Shown piece after piece: positions 42,121 to 51,870 of a stretch of 64,000 nt of DNA (its first letter is position 1; each line of letters opens with the position of its first letter). The notes below the pieces were generated by a model, which searched no databases, had not been told where the DNA came from, and saw nothing but the letters and a program-made list of their open reading frames with translations. The DNA comes from Bradyrhizobium ottawaense (lineage in GTDB: Bacteria > Pseudomonadota > Alphaproteobacteria > Rhizobiales > Xanthobacteraceae). The stretch spans positions 5,928,001-5,992,000 of the forward strand of contig NZ_CP029425.2 of NCBI RefSeq assembly GCF_002278135.3, given 5' to 3'. The position numbers were made by a program, and so were the translations under genes.

Positions 42121-43254
42121 ATGAAATCGCCGATCTGCGACATGCTGGGCATAGAATTCCCACTGCTGGCCTTCAGCCATTGCCGCGATGTCGTCGCCGC
42201 CGTCAGCCGCGCCGGCGGCTTCGGCGTGCTCGGCGCCACCGTGCACACGCCCGATACGCTCGAACGCGAGCTGAAGTGGATCGACGATCACGTCGACGGC
42301 AAGCCCTACGGCATCGACGTGCTGATCCCTGAGAACATCTCGACCGCGGGCGAGAAGGACGTCACCTGGAAGAGCCTGGAAGCGCGCGTGCCGCAGGAGC
42401 ACCGAACCTACACGCGCGAGCTCCTGAAGAAGTACAATATCGAGCTGACGACCACGGAGGTCGCAGCCGATCAGCCGCAGCCGTTCGACGGAAAGACAGC
42501 GCTGCAGCTGCTCGAGGTGTCCTTCAATCATCCGATCCGCCTGATCGCCAATGCGCTGGGCGTGCCGCCGAAGGCCATGATCGAGATGGGCAAGAAGCAC
42601 GGCGTCCCCGTTGCGGCGCTGGTCGGTGCCAAGGAGCACGCGCTGCGTCAGGTCGCGGCCGGCGTCGACATTCTCGTGGTGCAGGGCACCGAGGCCGGCG
42701 GCCATTGCGGCGAGGTCTCGACCATGGTGCTGGTGCCCGAGGTGATCAAGGCGATCAAGCCCATCCGCGACGTGCCGGTGCTGGCGGCCGGCGGCATCAT
42801 GACGGGGCGGCAGATGGCGGCGTGCATGGCGATGGGCGCGGCCGGCGCCTGGACCGGTTCGGTGTGGCTTGCGACGGTGGAGGCCGAGACCACGGAGATC
42901 TTTCGCGAGAAGATGATCGCGGCCTCTTCCCGTGATGCAGTCCGCTCGAAAGGCCGCACCGGCAAGCCGGCGCGCCAGCTCCGCTCGGTCTGGACCGATG
43001 CCTGGGATCGCGCGCCGGACAGCCCTGGCGCACTGCCGATGCCGCTGCAAAGCGTCATCAGCCGCGACGCCTTCAACTCGATCGATCACGCGGCGGCGAG
43101 CGGTAACGCCAAGGCGCGCGACCTCGTCAGCTATTTCGTCGGCCAGGGCGTCGGGCTGGTCGACAGCGTGAAGTCGGCGGGCGCGGTGGTGCAGGAGTTC
43201 AAGGAAGATTTCGCCGAAGCCGTTGAGCACATGAACGCGCTGGTGGCGGAGTAG
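42121..43254 (+). CDS. Nitronate monooxygenase-like flavoprotein
   Basis: A 377-residue TIM-barrel FMN enzyme of the 2-nitropropane dioxygenase family. The FMN-site segments are GIEFPLLAFSHCRDVVAAVSRAGGFGVLGAT near the N-terminus, VVQGTEAGGHCGEVSTMVLVPEV near 182 and AAGGIMTGRQMAACMAMGAAGAWTGSVWLAT near 222. Related proteins oxidise alkyl nitronates or act as NAD(P)H-quinone reductases. The ATG follows a GGGAGAG site. It precedes the thiolase-like gene by 139 bp holding a palindromic element; a shared pathway is possible but not shown. Confidence 0.86.
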   Translation: MKSPICDMLGIEFPLLAFSHCRDVVAAVSRAGGFGVLGATVHTPDTLERELKWIDDHVDGKPYGIDVLIPENISTAGEKDVTWKSLEARVPQEHRTYTRELLKKYNIELTTTEVAADQPQPFDGKTALQLLEVSFNHPIRLIANALGVPPKAMIEMGKKHGVPVAALVGAKEHALRQVAAGVDILVVQGTEAGGHCGEVSTMVLVPEVIKAIKPIRDVPVLAAGGIMTGRQMAACMAMGAAGAWTGSVWLATVEAETTEIFREKMIAASSRDAVRSKGRTGKPARQLRSVWTDAWDRAPDSPGALPMPLQSVISRDAFNSIDHAAASGNAKARDLVSYFVGQGVGLVDSVKSAGAVVQEFKEDFAEAVEHMNALVAE

Positions 43255-43262
43255 GTGTAGAC

Positions 43263-43358
43263 CCTCATGGTGAGAAGGCGCGCAAGTGCCGTCTCGAACC
43301 ATGAGAGCCCGCGGCCCATCCTTCGAGACACCTGCTTCGCAGGCTCCTCAGGATGAGG
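43263..43358. repeat. Palindromic element, CCTCATGGTGAG type
   Basis: Arms CCTCATGGTGAG and CCTCAGGATGAGG with inner GTCTCGAACCATGAG/CCATCCTTCGAGAC. It is related to the element at 61823 (CCTTCGAGACRC motif) and lies between two plus-strand genes. Confidence 0.72.
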
Positions 43359-43393
43359 TCTGAGATGTCTGAGAGAGTGAAGAAGCAAGAACA

Positions 43394-44902
43394 ATGGCGA
43401 CCGTTTCCCCTGACCGCATCCCCGTCATCGTCGGCATCGGCGAGATCGTTGACCGTCCCAAGGAGATCACCGACGGCCTCGAGCCGCTCGACCTGCTGGA
43501 GCAGGCGCTGCGGCGCGCGGAAACAGATGCCGGCGCAAAGCTGCTGGGCGAGGTGCAGTCGCTCGATGTCGTCAACTTCCTGAGCTGGCGCTACCGCGAT
43601 CCGGAGCAGCTGTTGGCGCAGCGCCTCGGCATCACGCCTTCGCATTGCTATTACGGCCCGGTCGGCGGCGAGAGCCCGATCCGCTACATCCACGAGGCGG
43701 CCAAGCGCATCGCACGCGGCGAATGCACCGTGGCCGCGGTCTGCGGTGCCGAGGCGCAGTCGACTGCAACCAAGGCCGAGCGCACTGGGGCAAAGCTGCC
43801 GTGGACGCCGTTCGCCCATGATGTCGAGGAGCCCAAGCGCGGTGCGGCGTTCCAGAAGCCGCTGGCGGTGAAGCTCGGCGTGTTCCGCCCCGTCACGGTC
43901 TATCCGTTCTACGAGGCCGCCTCCTCCGCGCATTGGGGCCAGACGCCGCGCGAGGCGATGGCGGAATCAGGCACGCTATGGTCGCGCTATTCGGAAGCCG
44001 CCGCGCAAAATCCCAATGCCTGGCTGAAGCGGCGTTATGCGCCGGAGGAGATCACGACGCCGACGGCGGACAACCGGCTGATCGCCTGGCCCTATAACAA
44101 GCTGATGGTCGCCAACCCCAGCGTCAACATGGGCGGTGCGCTGCTGGTCACCAGCCTCGCCAAGGCGCGTACGCTCGGTATCGCGGAGAGCAAGCTGGTC
44201 TATCCGCTCGGCGGGGCCTCGGCGGAAGAGCCGCGCGACTATCTCCTGCGCGACCAGTTCTACGAGAGCCATCCGCAGAACGCGGTGCTGAAAGCGGTGA
44301 TGGACCTTGCCGGCGGCGATGGCAAAAACTTCGACGCCATCGAGCTCTATAGCTGCTTCCCCTGCGTGCCCAAGATGGCGCGGCGGACGCTTGGTCTCGG
44401 CGCCGACGTGCAGCCGACCGTGACCGGCGGCCTCACCTTCTTCGGCGCGCCGCTCAACACCTACATGACGCATGCGGCCTGCGCGATGGTGCGGCGTGTG
44501 CGTGACGGCGCAAAGCTTGGCCTGCTCTATGGCCAGGGCGGCTTCGTCACCAAGCATCACGCACTGGTGGTGGCGAAGGCGCCGCCGCGCGAGGCGCTGG
44601 CGCAGGAGACGAGCGTGCAAGGCGAGGCCGATCGCAACAAGCGCGCGGTGCCGGAGTTCATCACGGAGGCCTCGGGCAAGGGCAAGGTCGAGAGCTTTAC
44701 GGTGCTCTACGGCCGCGGCGGCGAGGTCGAGCACGGCGTGGTGATGCTGCGGACGGAAGATGATAGGCGCACGCTGGCGCGGGTGCCGGCGAGCGATAGC
44801 GCGACGCTGGCGCATCTGCTGAACATGGATCGCACGCCGGTGGGATCGCTCGGGGAGATCGCCATGGCTGCGGACGGCGTGCCGGAGTGGCGCGTGGCGT
44901 GA
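43394..44902 (+). CDS. Thiolase-like acetyltransferase with C-terminal OB-type domain
   Basis: A 502-residue thiolase-like protein. The thiolase core (IPVIVGIGEIVDRP..., GPVGGESPIRYIHEAAKRIARGECTVAAVCGAEA, and GGLTFFGAPLNTYMTHAACAMVRRVRDG) spans about 400 residues. A further domain of about 95 residues follows (VESFTVLYGRGGEVEHGVVMLRTEDDRRTLARV), like thiolase-like protein type 1. The usual nucleophilic Cys near residue 90 is not evident: GGESP stands where GGCSF would be expected, so classical thiolysis is doubtful. The fused tail mirrors the separate zinc-ribbon/OB partner of the thiolase at 13187. Confidence 0.83.
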   Translation: MATVSPDRIPVIVGIGEIVDRPKEITDGLEPLDLLEQALRRAETDAGAKLLGEVQSLDVVNFLSWRYRDPEQLLAQRLGITPSHCYYGPVGGESPIRYIHEAAKRIARGECTVAAVCGAEAQSTATKAERTGAKLPWTPFAHDVEEPKRGAAFQKPLAVKLGVFRPVTVYPFYEAASSAHWGQTPREAMAESGTLWSRYSEAAAQNPNAWLKRRYAPEEITTPTADNRLIAWPYNKLMVANPSVNMGGALLVTSLAKARTLGIAESKLVYPLGGASAEEPRDYLLRDQFYESHPQNAVLKAVMDLAGGDGKNFDAIELYSCFPCVPKMARRTLGLGADVQPTVTGGLTFFGAPLNTYMTHAACAMVRRVRDGAKLGLLYGQGGFVTKHHALVVAKAPPREALAQETSVQGEADRNKRAVPEFITEASGKGKVESFTVLYGRGGEVEHGVVMLRTEDDRRTLARVPASDSATLAHLLNMDRTPVGSLGEIAMAADGVPEWRVA

Positions 44903-44905
44903 TCT

Positions 44906-45043
44906 CTCGTGTCCCGGACGCGGTGCGGCGCGAAGTGCCGCTCCGCAGAGCCGGGACCCAGAAAGCGACACTGTACTCTGAGGAGAGATGGGCCCCGGCT
45001 CTGCAGCGCATCACTGCGTGCTGCGCTGCGTCCGGGGCACGAG
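44906..45043. repeat. Palindromic element, CTCGTGTCCCGG type
   Basis: Outer arms CTCGTGTCCCGGACGC and GCGTCCGGGGCACGAG, inner GCAGAGCCGGGACCCAGAAAG/CCCGGCTCTGC; same family as 19635-19786. It lies between the convergent thiolase-like and efflux-adaptor genes. Confidence 0.82.
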
Positions 45044-45049
45044 ACCGCC

Positions 45050-46246
45050 CTACCCCTTCGGCGCCTGCTTTTCCGACGCGGTCGCCGGCTTGGCCTTGGC
45101 GCCGACCACGCGCACCGCATCGCCGTCCGAGAGGCCGTCCGGCGGCGCGGTGATGACGCGGTCGTCCGCTGATATGCCCGAGGCGAGTTCGATCTCGCGG
45201 CCGAGGTCGCGGGCGATGGTCACCGGCTTGAACAGCACCTTGTCATCAGTCCCGACGGTCGCGACGCGCAGCCCGTTGCTGTTGAAGATCAACGCGCTGG
45301 CGGGGATGCTGAGCGGCGCGGAATCGCGCTGGAGGTTGAGCTTGACGCTGGCATAGCCGCCGGGCATCAGCTCTCCGTTCGAATTGTCGAGCCCGAGTTG
45401 CATGCGCGTGGTGCCGGAGGCGACGTCGACGGCCTGCGAGGACGCCTCCACCGTCGCCTGGAACGTCCGGTTCGGATACTCCGGCAGCGCGATGGTGGCC
45501 TTGGCGCCGATCTTGATCGCCGGCACGTAGTTCTGGGGCACGTTGACGTAGACGCGCAGCTTGGTGATGTCGGAGATCACGAACATCGCCGGGCCCGAGC
45601 CGCCACCGGCATTGATCAACGCGCCGACATCGGTGTCGCGCGCGGTGACGACGCCGTCGAACGGCGCGGTGATCTTCTTGTAGCCGGCCAGCGCTTCCAG
45701 CCGCTCGACATTGGCTTTGCCCGAATTGACCGCGGCATTCTTGTTGGAGAGATCGGCGGTGCGCTCGTCGATCTCCTGCGCCGAGACGAAGTTGGAGGCG
45801 ACCAGCGTCTTGCGCCGGTTCAGCGTCGCTTCCGACAGCCTGGCGCTGGCCTGCTGGCTGGCGAGGTCGGCTCTAGCCTGCAGCAGTTGCTGATCGAGGT
45901 CCGGCGCCTCGATCTCGGCGATCACCTGCCCGGCCTTGACGCGGGCACCGATATCGGCGCTCCAGCTCTTCAGATAGCCCGACACGCGGGCGAAGATCGG
46001 GGCGCGATAATAGGCTTCCAGCCGGCCCGGCAGATCGATGGTAGCATTGAGCGCCTTGGCGCTGGGCTGGGTTACCGCGACGCTGGGAACGGCCTGATCA
46101 TCGGTCCATTCCTTCAATTGGGAGCCCTGCTCCTCGCGCGCGCGAATACCGGTGCCGACGACGAGGCCGGCCGCGATCAGCGCCACCACGCCGAAGATGC
46201 CCAGTTTCCGGTGCGACACCGGCGAGCGGGGTTCAGTGGGCGACAT
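45050..46246 (-). CDS. RND efflux periplasmic adaptor
   Basis: A 398-residue membrane-fusion protein. One N-terminal membrane anchor (LGIFGVVALIAAGLVVGTG) is followed by the split lipoyl domain (RLEAYYRAPIFARVSGYLKSWSADIGARVKAGQVIAEIEAPDLDQQL), an alpha hairpin of about 90 residues, and beta-barrel and membrane-proximal domains. It links the inner-membrane pump to an outer-membrane channel. Its ATG overlaps the permease stop by 14 bp. No TolC-like gene or regulator is adjacent, so a channel encoded elsewhere is implied. Confidence 0.93.
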   Translation of the reverse strand: MSPTEPRSPVSHRKLGIFGVVALIAAGLVVGTGIRAREEQGSQLKEWTDDQAVPSVAVTQPSAKALNATIDLPGRLEAYYRAPIFARVSGYLKSWSADIGARVKAGQVIAEIEAPDLDQQLLQARADLASQQASARLSEATLNRRKTLVASNFVSAQEIDERTADLSNKNAAVNSGKANVERLEALAGYKKITAPFDGVVTARDTDVGALINAGGGSGPAMFVISDITKLRVYVNVPQNYVPAIKIGAKATIALPEYPNRTFQATVEASSQAVDVASGTTRMQLGLDNSNGELMPGGYASVKLNLQRDSAPLSIPASALIFNSNGLRVATVGTDDKVLFKPVTIARDLGREIELASGISADDRVITAPPDGLSDGDAVRVVGAKAKPATASEKQAPKG

Positions 46247-49200
46247 GCGAGGTCTCCAATGGGGCGGCGGCTTTGGCGCCTTGTTTCTTGTGGACCATGC
46301 TGAATACCACGGGAACGAACATCAGCGTGGCAAAGGTTGCAAAGATCAGGCCGCCGATCACGGCGCGGCCGAGCGGCGCATTCTGCTCGCCGCCCTCGCC
46401 CAGCCCCAGCGCCATCGGCGCCATGCCGATGATCATGGCGAGCGCGGTCATCAGTACCGGGCGGAACCGGACGAAGCCGGCTTCCAGCGCGGCGGCAATG
46501 GGATCACCGAGCTCCTCGTAGCGTTCGCGCGCGAAGGAGATCACGAGCACGCTGTTGGCGGTGGCAACGCCCATGCACATGATGGCGCCGGTGAGCGCGG
46601 GGACCGACAGCGTCGTCCCTGTCGCGAACAGCATCCAGACGATGCCGGCGAGCGCGGCCGGCAGCGCCGTGATGATCACGAACGGATCGGACCAGGACTG
46701 GAAGTTCACGACGATCAGGAAATAGATCAGCACGACGGCACCGAGCAGACCGAACAACAGGCCGGTGAAGGCGCTGTTCATGGTCTGCACCTGCCCGAGC
46801 AGCACTACCGAAGAGCCCTTCGGCACTTCCTTGGCAGTGTCGGCGATCACCTTGCGGATATCGGCGGCGACCGCGCCGAGATCGCGGCCCGAGGTCGTCG
46901 CAAAGATCTGCACCATCGACTGGATGTCGTATTGCGAGACAACCGCGCTCGAGCTCGAACGCCTGATGTCGGCGATGCCGCCGAGGATCGGCGACTGCGC
47001 ATTGCCGGCCGCGGTGATCGGCAGCGTCTGCAGCGCGCTGAGCGAATCGATCTGGTACTGCGGCGTCTGCATCACGATCGAGTAGGACACGCCGTTCTCG
47101 GGGTTGAGATAGTAGGTCGGCGCCACCTGCGAGGAGCCGGCGAGATTGACCACGAGGCTGTTGGTGACGTCGCGCTCGGTCAGGCCGACATATTGCGCGC
47201 GGGTGCGGTCGACATCGATGTTGAAGGTCGGCGCGTTCGGCGACTGCTGGATCCGTGCATCGGCAACGCCTGGGATCCGGCGGACCTTGGCCAGCAGATT
47301 GTTGGCGTAAGCGAAATTGGCGGCGAGATTGGCGCCGCGGATCTGCAGGTCGATCGGCGCCGGCGCGCCGAAATTCAGGATCTGGCTGACGATGTCGGCG
47401 GGTAGGAACGCGAAGCTGACGCCGGGGAACAGTCGCGGCAGCTGCTCGCGCAGCACGCGTACGTGTTCCTCGGTCGGCTTGTGGCCTTCTCTCAGCTTGA
47501 TCTGGATGTCGCCGTCCTGCGGGCCGATCACGCCGGTGTTGTTGTAGGTCATGTTGATGCCGGAGATCGGCATGCCGATGTTGTCGGTCATGGTCTCGAT
47601 CTCGCCTGGGATCAGCTTGCGGACCGCTTTCTGCACGTCGGCGAGCTGGTTGGCGGTCTCCTCGACGCGGGTGCCGACCTGGGTGCGGACATGCATCAGG
47701 ATGTTGCCGGCATCGACCGCGGGAAAGAAGTTGCGGCCGAGGAACGGCACCAGCGCGAAGGATGCGCCGACCACACAGAGGAAGCCGATCACGAACACCG
47801 CGCGGTGCGCCAGCGCCAGCCCGAGGAAGCCATGGTAGCCGCCGCGGATGCGCTCGAACCGTGCCTCGAAGCCACGCTGGAACCAGACGAGCGGATTGCG
47901 CGATTTCGGCGGCCCGCCCTCGTGATGGACATGCGCCTGCAACAGATAGTTCGCCATGGTCGGCACCAGCGTGCGCGACAGGATGAACGACCAGATCATC
48001 GCGAACATCACGGCTTCCGCCATCGGCACGAACAGGAAGCGCGCGACGCCCGAGAGGAAGAACATCGGCACGAACACGATGCAGATGCACAGCAGCGACA
48101 CGAAGGCCGGCGTCACGATCTGGTTGGCGCCGTCGAGGATCGACTGCTCGACCGGCTTGCCCTGCTCCAGGTGGTAGTTGATGTTCTCGATCGTGACGGT
48201 GGCGTCGTCGACGAGGATGCCGACCGCGAGCGCGAGCCCGCCGAGCGTCATGATGTTGAGCGTTTCGCCGATCGCCGACAGCATGATGATGGCGCCCAGC
48301 ACCGACAGCGGGATCGAGACCGCGATGATGATGGTCGAGCGCCAGCTGCCGAGGAACAACAGGATCATGACGCTGGTGAGCAGGGCCGCGATCACGCCTT
48401 CGACGGCGACGCCTTGAATCGCGCCGCGGACGAACACCGACTGGTCACCGATGAAGCCGATCTTGAGCGCGTCGGGGAGCTGGTCCTTGACGTCGATGAC
48501 CTTCTGCTTGATGCCGGCGATGATGTCGAGCGTCGAGGTCGCGCCCGCCTTCAGCACCATCATCAGCACCGAGCGGTTCCCGTCGACATGGACGATGTTG
48601 GTCTGCGGCGGATTGCCGTCGCGCACGGTGGCGACGTCGCGCACATAGACCATGGCGCCGTTGACGGTCTTGATCGGGAGGTTACCGAGCTCGTCGATCC
48701 GAAGCGGCGAGTTGTTGAGCTGGATGTTGTACTCGAACTGCCCGATCTTCTGGGTGCCGACCGGCGTGATCAGGTTTTGCGCGGCGAGCGCATTGGCGAC
48801 GTCCTGGCCGGACAGGCCGCGAGCCTGCAGCGCGGTGGGATCGAGGTCGATCTGGACCTGGCGCTGCTTGCCGCCGAATGGATAGGGGATCGCCGCGCCG
48901 GGCACGGTGACCAGCGGCGTGCGCAGATTGTTGATGCCGATATCGGCGAGGTTCTGCTCGGTCAGGCCGTCGCCCGACAGCGCCACCTGGATGATCGGCA
49001 CGGTGGAGGCCGAGTAGTTCAGGATCAAGGGCGGCGTCGCGCCGGGCGGCATCTGCTTGATCAGCGTCTGCGAGATCGCGGTGACCTGGGCGTTGGCGGT
49101 ACGGATGTCGACGTTGGGCTGGAAGAAGATCTTGATGATGCCAAAGCCGTTGTAGGAATTGGCCGTGATGTGCTCGATGTCGTTGACCGTCGTCGTCAGC

Positions 49201-49412
49201 GCGCGTTGGAACGGCGTGGTGATGCGGCCCGACATCTGGTCCGGCGGCAGGCCGGTGTACTGCCAGACCACGCCGATCACGGGAATGCGGATGTCCGGAA
49301 AGATGTCGGTCGGGGTCCGCAGCGCCGCGAGCGGTCCGATGATCAGCAGCAAGAGTGCCAGCACGACGAACGTATAGGGCCGGCTCAGGGCAATACGGAC
49401 CAGAGCAATCAT
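46233..49412 (-). CDS. RND multidrug efflux permease (HAE1-like)
   Basis: A 1059-residue inner-membrane pump with the standard 12-helix, two-porter-loop design. TM1 is YTFVVLALLLLIIGPLAAL; the proton-relay pair Asp-Asp is in LALAVGILVDDATVTIEN of TM4. Porter-domain and docking stretches (TDIFPDIRIPVIGVVWQYTGLP, VDIRTANAQV) are intact. The permease gene precedes the adaptor, the reverse of acrAB order. Substrates cannot be predicted. It could export aromatic or acyl compounds handled by neighbouring pathways, but this is speculation. Confidence 0.94.
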   Translation of the reverse strand: MIALVRIALSRPYTFVVLALLLLIIGPLAALRTPTDIFPDIRIPVIGVVWQYTGLPPDQMSGRITTPFQRALTTTVNDIEHITANSYNGFGIIKIFFQPNVDIRTANAQVTAISQTLIKQMPPGATPPLILNYSASTVPIIQVALSGDGLTEQNLADIGINNLRTPLVTVPGAAIPYPFGGKQRQVQIDLDPTALQARGLSGQDVANALAAQNLITPVGTQKIGQFEYNIQLNNSPLRIDELGNLPIKTVNGAMVYVRDVATVRDGNPPQTNIVHVDGNRSVLMMVLKAGATSTLDIIAGIKQKVIDVKDQLPDALKIGFIGDQSVFVRGAIQGVAVEGVIAALLTSVMILLFLGSWRSTIIIAVSIPLSVLGAIIMLSAIGETLNIMTLGGLALAVGILVDDATVTIENINYHLEQGKPVEQSILDGANQIVTPAFVSLLCICIVFVPMFFLSGVARFLFVPMAEAVMFAMIWSFILSRTLVPTMANYLLQAHVHHEGGPPKSRNPLVWFQRGFEARFERIRGGYHGFLGLALAHRAVFVIGFLCVVGASFALVPFLGRNFFPAVDAGNILMHVRTQVGTRVEETANQLADVQKAVRKLIPGEIETMTDNIGMPISGINMTYNNTGVIGPQDGDIQIKLREGHKPTEEHVRVLREQLPRLFPGVSFAFLPADIVSQILNFGAPAPIDLQIRGANLAANFAYANNLLAKVRRIPGVADARIQQSPNAPTFNIDVDRTRAQYVGLTERDVTNSLVVNLAGSSQVAPTYYLNPENGVSYSIVMQTPQYQIDSLSALQTLPITAAGNAQSPILGGIADIRRSSSSAVVSQYDIQSMVQIFATTSGRDLGAVAADIRKVIADTAKEVPKGSSVVLLGQVQTMNSAFTGLLFGLLGAVVLIYFLIVVNFQSWSDPFVIITALPAALAGIVWMLFATGTTLSVPALTGAIMCMGVATANSVLVISFARERYEELGDPIAAALEAGFVRFRPVLMTALAMIIGMAPMALGLGEGGEQNAPLGRAVIGGLIFATFATLMFVPVVFSMVHKKQGAKAAAPLETSHVAH

Positions 49413-49580
49413 GCGCCAGGCAAATCCGGGTCAGATGAGAATACGGAATCTGCCCCCACGGCGATCCCCATTCCCCTTTACCCGAGCACCGCCGGAAACG
49501 CTAATAAGCAGAACTATCCTGCATTCACTTCCCTGCTACCGCACTGCGAAATCGACATCGCAGCTATGCGGCGGCCTGTC

Positions 49581-51677
49581 TCAGGCGGCGCGGACCGCGT
49601 TCAGGAACTTGCCGACCTCGAGCTTGAGGCGATTGGAGTCGCGGGACAGCATCTGCGCCGCCGACAACACCTGCGAGGACGACGCGCCGGTCTCGGCGGC
49701 CCCCCGCTCGACCTCGCCGACATTGGACGAGGCCTGCTGGGCGCCCTTGGCCGCCTGCTGCACGTTTCGTGTGATCTCCTGCGTCGCCGCCCCCTGTTCC
49801 TCCACCGCCGCGGCAATGGCCGCAGCGATTTCGGACAGCCGCGCGATGGTGCCGCCGATGTCGCGGATCGCCGCGACGGATTCCTGGGTCGCCGACTGAA
49901 TGCCGGTGATCTGCTGCGCGATCTCACCGGTCGCCTTCGCGGTCTGCGCGGCAAGGGCCTTGACCTCGGAAGCCACCACCGCGAAGCCGCGACCGGACTC
50001 GCCGGCCCTCGCCGCCTCGATCGTTGCGTTGAGCGCGAGGAGATTGGTCTGCCCCGCGATCTGGTCGATCAGTTCGACGACGTCGCCAATCTTCGCGACC
50101 GCTCTCGACAATCCGTCGATATGCCCGTCGGTCAGCCGGACCTGATCAACGGCTTCGTTGGCCATTCGCGCCGAATCCTGCACCCGGCGGCTGATCTCGT
50201 TGACGGACGACGACAGCTGCTCGGTCGCCGACGCGACCGACTGGACGTTTGCGGAGGCTTCCTCCGAACCGTCGGCGACGGTGACGGCGAGCTTCTGCGC
50301 CCGCGCGGCCGTCACGTTCATCGCGCCGGCAGAGGCTTCCAGCTCGGTCGACGCCGAACTCACCGCGTCCACGATCTCGCCGACTGCAGTCTCGAATTGA
50401 CCGGCAAGCCGGTGCATGTCGGCACGGCGCTGTTCGGCCGCGATCTGGTCCTGCCTGATCTTGGCGTCCGCGACCTCGTGCGCCTTCTGCTCGGCCTTGA
50501 CCTTGAACGTCTCCACCGCGTGAGCCATGTCGCCTACCTCGTCCTTGCGGCCAAGCCCGGGGAGAACCACTGCGAAATTGCCGCCGGCCAATTCGTCCAT
50601 CGCGGCCGTCAGTGCCGAGAGCGGACGCACGATCCTGGAAACCGCGACCCAGAAGCTCAGCAATGTGAGGCCGAGGCTCGCAAGCAGGATTGCAACGCTG
50701 ATGATCAGGTTGGAGGCGCTCGCCTTCGCCTGTTCGGCGGCCTCCGTATCCGCCGCCGCGCCGATTGCATCCGCGAGCCCAAGAATGGAATTGATGGCCG
50801 TCGTCGCGCGGCTCACATAATCGCGGCCGCCGATCTTGTACTCGCCGCTCGGACCTGCGGCGAGGATTTCGGCACGCAGTGCGCCATAGGTCTGAAAGTA
50901 ATCCTCATTCACCGACTTGATGGCTCGCGCGAGTGCTGCCGGAACGTCGGTGCGGTCGGCGATCGGGGCAACCGTCTCCCAGGCGAGCTCCACGTGGCCG
51001 CGGAAGGTCGCGATCCGGCCGATGCCGTCCGCGGCGAGCTTCGCGTGCGAACTGATCAACCCGCCGAGAAGCGCACGTTCGCGCCCGGCGTTTTCTGCCA
51101 TCTCCGCTGTCAGGTGCCGAAGGCCGACGAGGCGTGCCATGGCCGCCGAAGGCGAACTGGTCAGCGTTTCCTGCGTCAGGCGCAGTCTGTTGGCGGCGAC
51201 CTCGATCAGGTCGGTGATCGCCGGGGCAAAGGCCTTGACCACCTCGGTGTCCCGCTCCGACCCAGGCTTGGCCAGATTCGCATCGACCCTGCGGCGCAGG
51301 CTCTCGAAGCTTTGGAATGCCCGTTCGGCTTCCGAGATGCGTTGTTCAGCGCCCTTCATCGCCGTGACGCCACGCAAGCGCTGCACGGCATCGCGGAAGG
51401 CCCGATCCGACGTCGCGCGCACAGCATCGATTTCAGAGCGGCGATCGGCCGGAAGAACCTCGGGCGAATTCAGCGCCGCATTGGTCATGCCCCGCTCCTT
51501 CGCCCACTGCCCGGCGCTGTGCAGCAACGATTGCGAAATGCCGTTGAGGCCGACGAAGATCTCGGCCTCCTGACGGTCGTGGTAGGCGTGAATGGCCGTG
51601 TAGCCGGTGGCCGCCACTCCCATCAAGGCAAGCGCCGAAATGATGACCGGTAGGACCGTGCCAATTCTGAGATGCAC
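49581..51677 (-). CDS. Methyl-accepting chemotaxis protein, large periplasmic sensor
   Basis: A transmembrane chemoreceptor of about 698 residues. TM1 ([19 protein letters not shown]) is followed by a helical periplasmic domain of about 300 residues with an ERG-containing helix ([16 protein letters not shown]) reminiscent of NIT sensor domains. TM2 ([21 protein letters not shown]), HAMP and a signalling domain with the hairpin tip [45 protein letters not shown] complete it. The GTG at 51677 ([12 protein letters not shown]) is chosen for its GGAAG site; an ATG at 51755 would add 26 residues. The ligand is unknown. It ends KFLNAVRAA, with no CheR-tethering pentapeptide. Confidence 0.9.
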   Translation of the reverse strand: MHLRIGTVLPVIISALALMGVAATGYTAIHAYHDRQEAEIFVGLNGISQSLLHSAGQWAKERGMTNAALNSPEVLPADRRSEIDAVRATSDRAFRDAVQRLRGVTAMKGAEQRISEAERAFQSFESLRRRVDANLAKPGSERDTEVVKAFAPAITDLIEVAANRLRLTQETLTSSPSAAMARLVGLRHLTAEMAENAGRERALLGGLISSHAKLAADGIGRIATFRGHVELAWETVAPIADRTDVPAALARAIKSVNEDYFQTYGALRAEILAAGPSGEYKIGGRDYVSRATTAINSILGLADAIGAAADTEAAEQAKASASNLIISVAILLASLGLTLLSFWVAVSRIVRPLSALTAAMDELAGGNFAVVLPGLGRKDEVGDMAHAVETFKVKAEQKAHEVADAKIRQDQIAAEQRRADMHRLAGQFETAVGEIVDAVSSASTELEASAGAMNVTAARAQKLAVTVADGSEEASANVQSVASATEQLSSSVNEISRRVQDSARMANEAVDQVRLTDGHIDGLSRAVAKIGDVVELIDQIAGQTNLLALNATIEAARAGESGRGFAVVASEVKALAAQTAKATGEIAQQITGIQSATQESVAAIRDIGGTIARLSEIAAAIAAAVEEQGAATQEITRNVQQAAKGAQQASSNVGEVERGAAETGASSSQVLSAAQMLSRDSNRLKLEVGKFLNAVRAA

Positions 51678-51870
51678 CGCTGGCTTCCTTCTCCCGAGTG
51701 CCGCTTCCTCTGGACGAAGGAATCGACCCTCACGAGAGATACAAGAAGCCTGCAACGCGATGTTGTCTCACGTCAAAGTGCGGCCGCGCTGCCGGGGCGC
51801 CACCGCATATGCTTATCAAAACGTTGCCCGCGATAACGCGCGCGTGCAACGCTGGTACGTCGTGCTGTCC

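Noticed and set aside
47463-51653. A 1396-codon open frame on the plus strand
   Set aside because: Antisense shadow of the RND permease and chemoreceptor genes; composition is Arg/Asp/His-rich with no domain, a common artefact in high-GC DNA.
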